A DNA stretch of 5,530 nucleotides, taken from assembly GCA_021204375.1 (NCBI GenBank), contig JAJPZL010000324.1:1-5530 (forward strand), given 5' to 3'. Each line of letters begins with the position of its first letter. Position 1 is the first letter of the stretch. Positions 1-5,530 of the stretch are shown piece by piece. The notes beneath the pieces are model-generated. The model was not told where the DNA came from, did not search any database, and worked only from the letters and a program-made list of their open reading frames with translations. Source of the DNA: Bacteroides sp. GTDB taxonomy: Bacteria > Bacteroidota > Bacteroidia > Bacteroidales > Bacteroidaceae. Position numbers and translations under genes: made by a program.

Positions 1-1650
1 AAGAATATCTATCGGACTATCAGTTTTATTATGGCTTTATGCATCCTTATCTGCTCCTGTTCGGATGATGATAAAGAGGCTCATCATAGCCAATCTTATG
101 CCAGATTCCTGCAGGAAGAGATAGTTATCACAGCATCAGCCGGAGAGATTACCGTATTAGTAGAATGGTCCTCTACTCCCTGGGAAATTAGTATGGATAC
201 CGATAATGGAATAATAACCGGAATCTCCCCCGTACAAGGAGGCGATTCTGAAAGCCACCAGCAAATCACTAAAATTAAAATCCAATATAGCGATAATCCT
301 ACATCGACTCCCAGGGTTCAGGATCTCTTTCTAACAAACAAGGCCACCCAGGAATGCTCGAAGTTAACGATTGAACAAATAACCCTCTATACGACACTTT
401 CTGTAACATTATATCCAACAGTTAAATACCAGTCTGTAGTTGGCTTTGGTGGAATGTATAACCCTATAATCTGGTTAAGGAACGACTTAATTACAGATAA
501 GGAGTTAACCAAGATGTATAGTAACGAAGAATTAGGCTATAATATTCTGCGTCTGATGATCTATCCTCAGGAAGCAGACTGGGTAGCAGATGTCCAGGGA
601 GCTAAAGTTGCTCAACAACATGGAGCTCTTATATTTGCCAGTCCATGGGACTGTACAGACGCCTTAGCAGAAGAAATTGATATAAATGGTAAGAAGTATA
701 AGCATCTCAAAAAAGAGAATTATCAGGCCTATGCCGACCATCTGGTAAAATATATTAATTACATGAAGAGCAAAGGTGTAAATTTATATGCAATTTCCGT
801 ACAAAATGAACCCGATATGGAATTTACCTATTGGTATCCGCAGGAAGTAGTAGATTTCGTAAAGATACATGGAGAGCAGATCAGAGAAACAGGGGTTAAA
901 TTAATGGCACCCGAAGCCTGTGGGATACAGCCGGAATATACAGATCCGATACTCAATGATCCTGTAGCTTTTGAAAGAACAGATATCGTTGCAAGACACC
1001 TGTACCAGGGTTTTACCGATCTGACCAGTAGTTATGTAAAAAACAGACACGATTATATCTGCGGACTATATTACAGTAAATTGGCCGGTGCAGGAAAAAC
1101 ATGGTGGATGACCGAAAAACTTTTTAATGAAGGTGAAAAAGAGGCCGACCCCGCTTTGTTGAAATTCAACCAATGGTCTTATAACCTTGAAACTTTGGAA
1201 AAAGAGATCCATATGTGTATGGAGGGATATTGTAGTGCTTACATCTATTGGTATCTCAAACGGTTCTATGGAATGATAGGTGATACCGATAGCAGATGTG
1301 CAGTAGAACCAGGAGAAGTGATGAAAAATGGGTATATTCTTTCTCATTATGCCAGGTACGCCTCCGGAATGACCCGGATACAGGCAGAAACCGGAAATGC
1401 TGATCCGTATGTAACGGCTTATATAAACGAAGCAGGCACCGAAATCACATTAGTATTACTAAACCTGAAAAATGAAGCCTACCATACGCAGGTTATTATT
1501 CCGGAGACCATACACATGGCCACTGCCATTGAGACAACAGAAGATAAAAATATGGCTCCAATTGAAACCGATATTCTGGAAGGTAATACCCTCTCTCTTC
1601 TTCTTTCTCCCAGCTCTATTGTCTCGGTTAAATTAATGCTGGATAAATGA
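1..1650 (+). CDS. GH30 (subfamily 8-like) endo-glucuronoxylanase, surface lipoprotein with BACON-like domain; 5' end outside window
   Basis: Predicted retaining endo-xylanase that cuts glucuronoxylan at sites set by MeGlcA side groups. The frame is open to base 1. The ATG at base 31 would leave only nine residues before the lipobox Cys and no basic n-region, whereas the upstream codons (KNIYRTISFI) supply one, so the true start is probably just before the window. Numbering from the ATG at 31: lipobox ICSC with Cys10, followed by SDDDKE, which resembles the Bacteroidota surface-export signal; a BACON-like beta domain at about 30-117; GH30 barrel from about 122 (GFGGM at 138-142). The acid/base is probably Glu260 (VQNEPD) and the nucleophile Glu362 (WMTEK). 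Trp407, Arg411 and Tyr413 (WYLKRFY) match the spacing of the GH30_8 residues that bind glucuronate. The C-terminal part is the family's beta-sandwich. No internal stop is present, unlike in the two genes that follow. GH30 is firm; subfamily 8 is likely. Confidence 0.9.
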   Translation, partial: KNIYRTISFIMALCILICSCSDDDKEAHHSQSYARFLQEEIVITASAGEITVLVEWSSTPWEISMDTDNGIITGISPVQGGDSESHQQITKIKIQYSDNPTSTPRVQDLFLTNKATQECSKLTIEQITLYTTLSVTLYPTVKYQSVVGFGGMYNPIIWLRNDLITDKELTKMYSNEELGYNILRLMIYPQEADWVADVQGAKVAQQHGALIFASPWDCTDALAEEIDINGKKYKHLKKENYQAYADHLVKYINYMKSKGVNLYAISVQNEPDMEFTYWYPQEVVDFVKIHGEQIRETGVKLMAPEACGIQPEYTDPILNDPVAFERTDIVARHLYQGFTDLTSSYVKNRHDYICGLYYSKLAGAGKTWWMTEKLFNEGEKEADPALLKFNQWSYNLETLEKEIHMCMEGYCSAYIYWYLKRFYGMIGDTDSRCAVEPGEVMKNGYILSHYARYASGMTRIQAETGNADPYVTAYINEAGTEITLVLLNLKNEAYHTQVIIPETIHMATAIETTEDKNMAPIETDILEGNTLSLLLSPSSIVSVKLMLDK

Positions 1651-2617
1651 ATTAACAGGTAGCTTCAACTAAATATTTACACTCTTAGTCCTTCATTCAA
1701 TCTATTAAAATCTATCAGAAAGTATGAAAATTGAAACCAAAAAGCATATAATAATTTTTGTGTATATGATGTTTTGCTGTTTCCAGGCAAACGCCACAGA
1801 CCAGTTTGTTCAGTTTGTACCGGATACCCAAAATTTCAAATTAGCATCTACCCAGGAAAGCTTCTCTATTTTGTATGATCCCCTGGATGATAAAGGTATT
1901 CAAAGAGCCCTCTTAAATCTCCAAAAAGATTTTATAAAAGTCCTGAGGAACGAACCTGGAATGGTTACTGAACCCGGAAAAGAGAGTAAACTAATAATCG
2001 GTTCTCTCCAAAGTAACCCTATCCGGCAGCTCATTAAACAAGGAAAGCTCAATGGTTCCGAATTAGAAGGTAAAAAAGAAAAATATATCATCACTACCCT
2101 ACAAAATACGGATGGAACAAGTGACGAAATACTTGTGATAGCCGGTAGCGATAAACGAGGCACCATCTACGGGATTTATGAACTTTCCGCACAGATCGGT
2201 GTATTCCCCTGGTACTATTGGGCCGATGTACCCGTAGAACAACAGGAAAATATCTACATCAAAAAAGGAACTTATACCGACGGAGAACCCGCAGTCAAAT
2301 ACCGGGGTATCTTCCTGAACGACGAAGCACCCGCCCTGAGCGGATGGTCGAGCGAAATGTTCGGCGGCTTTAACAGCCAACTCTATGAAAAAGTATTTGA
2401 ACTGCTCCTGCGCCTGAAAGGGAATTTCCTGTGGCCCGCCATGTGGGGTAGTGCCTTTTACGATGACGACCTTTTAAACGGCCCTTTGGCTCACGAAATG
2501 GGGATCATTATCGGGACTTCACACCACGAACTCTTAGGCCGGGCACATGCCGAATGGAGACGATACGGCAGCGGAGAATGGGACTACTCTAAGAACGAAG
2601 CCGGTTTGACCCAATTC

Positions 2618-2620
2618 TGA
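2618..2620 (+). other. Premature TGA in GH115 (expected TGG, Trp299)
   Basis: The frame reads LTQF-TGA-TGGMERMKEWEKV and continues open in the same frame. From memory of GH115 proteins, this place usually reads FW followed by a short linker and ERM/ERN, so the ancestral codon was very probably TGG. One G to A change at the third base explains it. Confidence 0.85.
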
Positions 2621-2887
2621 ACCGGAGGAATGGAGCGGATGAAAGAGTGGGAAAAAGTGGCAACCATTGGCATGCGTGGCGACGGAGACGAAGCCATGAG
2701 TAAAGAGACCAATGTGGCTCTACTGGAAAAGATCGTAAAAGATCAACGTAAAATTATCGCTAACGTATCCGGTAAAAAGGCTGCTGAAACTCCACAGGTA
2801 TGGGCCTTATACAAAGAAGTACAGGATTATTACGACGATGGTATGCGCGTTCCGGATGATGTCACCCTGCTTCTTTGCGACGATAAC

Positions 2888-2890
2888 TAG
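2888..2890 (+). other. Premature TAG in GH115 (expected TGG, Trp389)
   Basis: The frame reads LLLCDDN-TAG-GNVRKLP. The GH115 motif is CDDNWGN, so Trp is expected, and one G to A change at the second base of TGG explains the stop. The same frame stays open after it until the G-run at 2939-2942. Confidence 0.9.
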
Positions 2891-2938
2891 GGAAATGTAA
2901 GAAAGCTACCCGAACTCACGGCCAAACCCCGGAAGGGT

Positions 2939-2942
2939 GGGG
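2939..2942 (+). other. One-base insertion (G-run of four) causing a frameshift in GH115
   Basis: Upstream, the frame reads KPRKGG and then becomes nonsense (VRYVLPL). Removing one G from the GGGG run restores KPRKGGYGMYYHFDYVGG, a continuous GH115 motif. The lesion is therefore a +1 G in a short homopolymer, from either real slippage or a sequencing or assembly error. Downstream the shifted frame is open to the normal end of the gene at 4229. Confidence 0.9.
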
Positions 2943-4399
2943 TACGGTATGTATTACCACTTCGACTATGTAGGAGGCCCGCGCAGTTATAAATGGATCA
3001 ATGTGACACCAGTGCAAAAGATATGGGAACAGATGAACCTTACCTACCGGTACGGGGTCAAAGAACTCTGGGTGGTAAATGTAGGCGACTTAAAACCGAT
3101 GGAGTATCCTATCCAGTTCTTTCTGGATATGGCGTGGAATCCGGATCGTTTTAACGAGAACAATCTGTCACAACACACCGAAAAGTTTTGTGCGCAGCAA
3201 TTCGGAGACAAGTATGCCCGGGAAGCTGCCAGACTTATTAATCTCTATACCAAATACAACCGCCGGGTAACACCTGAATTGTTAAGTGCCCGTACCTATA
3301 GCCTGTATAATTACGATGAGTTCAAACGGGTAACAGAAGAGTACCGGCAACTCCTGCTGGATGCCATGAAGTTGAATTATTTGATGCCTACAGAAACCCG
3401 GGATGCATTTGATCAATTGGTCCTTCACCCGATCAGTGCCATGGCCAATCTGTACGAAATGTATTATGCCGTTGCCATAAACCAGGAGCTGGCTAAACAG
3501 GAAGATCCGGAAGCCAATTACTGGGCCGACCAGGTAGAAGCCTGTTTTGTACGGGATTCCCTCATCACGTACCACTATAACAAAGAGATTGCCGGAGGTA
3601 AGTGGAATCACATGATGGATCAAACCCATATCGGCTACAGATCCTGGAACGATCCGAGATACAATATTATGCCAACGGTAACCCGGATACCGGAAAACCG
3701 GATGGCCTCTGTCCCCACCCTATTTAAAGAAAGTGACGGGTATATCTCTATGGAAGCTCCCAATTATAGTCGTGCCGCCCACGGAGAAAACACTTCATGG
3801 ATCACGATCCCCGATCTGGGCAAGACAGTTGGTGCTGTAACCACTACACCGGTGACAGTGAAACCCGATCAAAACAGTTACCTGGAATATGATATCGAAT
3901 TTACTTCTACCGGTGAAGCAAAAATTGAAATATTACTCTCCCCTACTCTCAATTTCAATGGAAACCGGGGACTCGAATCTGCTGTTTCACTGGGCGGAGA
4001 ACCGGAACAGATAGTCAATTTTAACGGTCACTACCGGGGAGAACTGGGCAGATGGCAGGCAGAAAGCATTATAAAATCGGTTACCACCCACAGCGTCATT
4101 ACACCAGTGCAACAGCCCTTACGTTTCCGGGCTCTTGATCCGAGAATCCTGGTACAGAAGATAATGATCGATATGGGAGGATTAAAACCCTCATACCTGG
4201 AAGCTCCGGAAAGTGAAAAGATAAAATAAAAACAAAAATTAAATCCTTATATAAGATGACGAAAATAATAAGTTTCATTTATAGTACCGCTCTTATTATC
4301 CTCTTAGGAAGTTGCAGCGCACCGGTAGAAAAAAGTAAACCTACTTTAAAATCAGCCCTGAAAGACAAATTCCTGATCGGTACAGCATTAAATGCTAAT

Positions 4400-4402
4400 T
4401 AA
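4400..4402 (+). other. Premature TAA in GH10 (expected CAA, Gln49)
   Basis: The frame reads GTALNAN-TAA-ITGRDTAG. GH10 proteins of this type usually have Gln just before I(S/T)G(R/K)D, so CAA is the likely ancestral codon and one C to T change makes the stop. It lies only 28 codons after the lipobox Cys, so the product would be a lipid-anchored stub. Confidence 0.8.
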
Positions 4403-4588
4403 ATAACCGGTAGAGATACCGCAGGGATCCGGATCATTAAAGAACAATTCAGTGCCATTGTAGCAGAAAATTGTATGAAAAGCACAGAACTACAACCCGA
4501 AAAAGGAACGTTCAACTTTGATCTGGCCGACAAACTGGTTGAATTTGGTCAGGAAAACAATCTTACCGTAACAGGACACACTTTAATC

Positions 4589-4591
4589 TAG
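4589..4591 (+). other. Premature TAG in GH10 (expected TGG, Trp112)
   Basis: The frame reads [17 protein letters not shown]. The GH10 motif is G-H-T-L-(I/V)-W-H, one of the best conserved in the family, so the codon was almost certainly TGG and one G to A change at the second base explains it. Confidence 0.92.
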
Positions 4592-4951
4592 CATTCCCAA
4601 CTCCCCCGCTGGTTTACGGTAGATGAGAACGGCAACGATGTAACCCCAGAAGTCCTGAAACAACGAATGAAAGATCACATTACCACCGTTGTAACCCGTT
4701 ACAAAGGACGTATCAAAGGATGGGATGTAGTAAATGAAGCCATTACGGAAGATGGTTCCTACCGGAACAGCAAATTTTACCAGATCCTGGGAGAAGAGTT
4801 TATCCCTCTCGCCTTCCAGTATGCACAGGAGGCTGATCCGGAAGCCGAACTTTACTACAATGACTACAACGAATGGTACACCGGAAAACAGGAAACCATT
4901 ATCAAACTGATAGAGACACTGAAAAGCAGGAATATCCGTATCGACGGAGTA

Positions 4952-4954
4952 TAG
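4952..4954 (+). other. Premature TAG in GH10 (codon 233; ancestral residue uncertain)
   Basis: The frame reads NIRIDGV-TAG-MQGYVGM. Most GH10 proteins have Gly here (GVGMQGH), and reaching TAG from a Gly codon needs two changes (from GGG) or three; a Gln (CAG) or Trp (TGG) codon would need one transition. The stop is directly followed by ATG, which is the native Met of the MQG motif. Confidence 0.85.
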
Positions 4955-5421
4955 ATGCAGGGATATGTAGGTATGGAATCTCCTTCCTTAGAAGAGTACG
5001 AAGCAGCGATCCGGGCCTACGTTTCCGCAGGGGTAAAAGTAATGATCACCGAATTTGACCTGAGTGCCCTACCGTCACCCCGCCGGAATATAGGGGCCAA
5101 TATTTCTGAAGTAGAAGCCTATCGCCAGGAAGTAAACCCTTATCCGGACGGACTTCCGGATTCCGTATATACAACCTGGAACGACCGTATGATGGGATTC
5201 TTTGATCTATTCCTGCGCAACAGCGATCCGATCTCACGGGTTACTTTGTGGGGTGTATCCGATGGTAATTCCTGGAAAAACGACTTTCCCATGAGAGGAC
5301 GTACCGACTATGCCCTACTGTTTGACCGGAATTACCAGCCTAAACCCATAGTGGATGATATCATTCAGGCAGCACAAGAAAAATAAACAGGTAAAGAAAA
5401 AAGGGTGTACCCCAAGTAAAA

Positions 5422-5433
5422 ATAGTATACTAT
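5422..5433. repeat. 12-bp perfect palindrome
   Basis: ATAGTATACTAT reads the same on both strands. It lies 35 bp after the GH10 stop in AT-rich DNA. It could be a protein-binding site or chance; it has no second copy that I noticed in the window. Confidence 0.4.
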
Positions 5434-5435
5434 CT

Positions 5436-5465
5436 GGTTTTTCATTCTGAATGTAATGAAGAATT
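5436..5465 (+). terminator. Possible weak AU-rich hairpin downstream of GH10
   Basis: TTCATT at 5441-5446 pairs with AATGAA at 5455-5460 around an 8-base loop. In RNA the stem can extend outward to about 11 pairs, including three G-U pairs. Only a short TT tract follows it, so it is a poor intrinsic terminator, although its place after the last gene of the cluster suits one. Confidence 0.25.
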
Positions 5466-5530
5466 TTATCTATTAAGCACAGAAGTCTCACATTGTCAGA
5501 CATAAAAAAGATAGTTGAGATGACTTTCGG

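Larger units (their letters stand above)
1724..4229 (+). pseudogene. GH115 alpha-glucuronidase, interrupted by two premature stops and one frameshift
   Basis: GH115 enzymes remove (4-O-methyl-)glucuronic acid from xylan, including from internal residues. The ATG at 1724 begins a Sec-type signal peptide (KK, then a hydrophobic run, likely cleaved after ANA at residue 24), so the product would be periplasmic or exported. Restoring the frame gives about 834 residues, a normal family length. Family landmarks are FLNDEAPAL (Asn199-Asp200-Glu201), FLWPAMWG, GTSHHE (His267-Glu269), GMRGDGDEAM (Arg318-Glu323), LLLCDDN (385-388), YYHFDYVGGPRSYKWIN, NVGDLKPMEYP, and a C-terminal beta domain ending near GGLKPSYLEAPES. 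Lesions are TGA at codon 299, TAG at codon 389 and an extra G near codon 406. The first stop separates the HHE and RGDGDE motifs, so no single fragment can form the active site. The leader is AT-rich, 73 bp after GH30. Identity is firm; whether the lesions exist in the living genome cannot be told here. Confidence 0.9.
4256..5386 (+). pseudogene. GH10 endo-1,4-beta-xylanase lipoprotein, interrupted by three premature stops
   Basis: GH10 enzymes hydrolyse the beta-1,4-xylan backbone by a retaining mechanism. The ATG at 4256 lies 26 bp after the GH115 stop behind an A-rich leader and opens a lipoprotein signal (TKII, hydrophobic run, lipobox LGSC with Cys20). The frame spans 376 codons, a usual single-domain GH10 length, ending at TAA 5384-5386. 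GH10 landmarks in order are FLIGTALNAN, VAENCMKS with LQPEKG, TGHTLI-stop-[14 protein letters not shown] (acid/base Glu161), [23 protein letters not shown] (nucleophile Glu266), PSPRRN, SRVTLWGVSDGNSW and RGRTDYALLFD. In-frame stops occur at codons 49, 112 and 233. Acid/base and nucleophile fall in different fragments, so translation from any single start cannot give a working barrel. The rest of the frame is well preserved, with no indel seen, which suggests recent loss or sequence error. Confidence 0.9.
5387..5530. other. AT-rich tail without a supported gene
   Basis: These 144 bases follow the GH10 stop. They hold a 12-bp palindrome and a weak AU-rich inverted repeat, described separately. 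I see no tRNA-like fold, no clear Bacteroidota promoter (TTTG with TAnnTTTG) and no convincing coding frame on either strand. A next gene may begin at or beyond the right edge. Confidence 0.5.

Noticed and set aside
1066..1347. Minus-strand open frame opposite the GH30 catalytic region
   Set aside because: It lies wholly antisense to a well-supported coding region and its translation shows no recognisable domain.
1651..1723. Independent promoter between GH30 and GH115
   Set aside because: I found no convincing TAnnTTTG with an upstream TTTG box in the 73 bp; the A-rich stretch before 1724 fits a Bacteroidota translation leader only.
1900..2380. Two overlapping minus-strand open frames opposite GH115
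   Set aside because: Both are antisense to conserved GH115 sequence and overlap each other; low-complexity hydrophobic translation fits a shadow frame.
3282..3629. Minus-strand open frame of 115 codons opposite GH115
   Set aside because: It is antisense to the conserved YTKYN and WNDPRYN region and has no domain features of its own.
4873..5237. Alternative + frame (4873-5058) and minus frame (5046-5237) over GH10
   Set aside because: Both overlap GH10 sequence that carries motifs up to and past the nucleophile, and their translations look like random Arg/Ser-rich shadow protein.
1724..5386. Genuinely split GH115 and GH10 enzymes made from several small genes
   Set aside because: The fragments abut at stop codons within motifs, lack linkers or their own leaders, and the last GH115 fragment needs a frameshift at a G-run. 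Lesions in once-continuous genes explain this more simply.
1724..5386. Diversity-generating retroelement target
   Set aside because: Such systems mutate at adenines of a template repeat. The changes here go from G and C to A and T, are scattered, and no template repeat or reverse transcriptase is present.
5315..5503. Minus-strand 62-codon open frame across the GH10 end and tail
   Set aside because: It overlaps the conserved GH10 C-terminus, shows no clear ribosome site or family motif, and its Phe/Leu-rich sequence is what AT-rich antisense DNA tends to give.
5520..5530. ATG at 5520 as the start of a next gene
   Set aside because: Fewer than four codons are visible, so there is nothing to support coding beyond a start triplet.

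Overview
The window looks like part of a xylan-utilisation locus from a Bacteroidota genome, probably gut-type Bacteroidales. The evidence is a surface-lipoprotein signal with an acidic SDDD stretch right after the lipid-bearing Cys, an N-terminal BACON-like domain, AT-rich leaders without clear Shine-Dalgarno sites, and the enzyme set itself. No database search was possible; family names rest on recognised motifs.

Layout, all on the + strand: (1) bases 1-1650, a GH30 subfamily 8-like endo-glucuronoxylanase lipoprotein whose start codon lies just outside the window; (2) bases 1724-4229, a GH115 alpha-glucuronidase gene (about 834 codons) interrupted by an in-frame TGA, an in-frame TAG and a one-base insertion; (3) bases 4256-5386, a GH10 endo-1,4-beta-xylanase lipoprotein gene (376 codons) interrupted by in-frame TAA, TAG and TAG; (4) bases 5387-5530, AT-rich and without a supported gene. 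The genes are closely spaced (73 and 26 bp) and were probably one transcription unit.

As intact enzymes the three would cooperate on 4-O-methyl-glucuronoxylan. GH30_8 cuts the chain at positions set by a MeGlcA side group, GH115 removes the MeGlcA, and GH10 cuts the exposed xylan backbone. Here only GH30 reads through.

The main observation is that GH115 and GH10 are nearly full-length and well conserved yet carry six disabling lesions in about 2.4 kb. Four of the five premature stops are explained by one G:C to A:T transition at a recognisable ancestral codon (three Trp, one Gln). Several odd residues at normally conserved positions fit the same direction of change. Recent gene decay, a deamination-type mutation process, or damaged or low-quality source sequence could all produce this. 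Stop-codon reassignment is unlikely, because all three stop codons appear as interruptions and TGA and TAA also end genes here.
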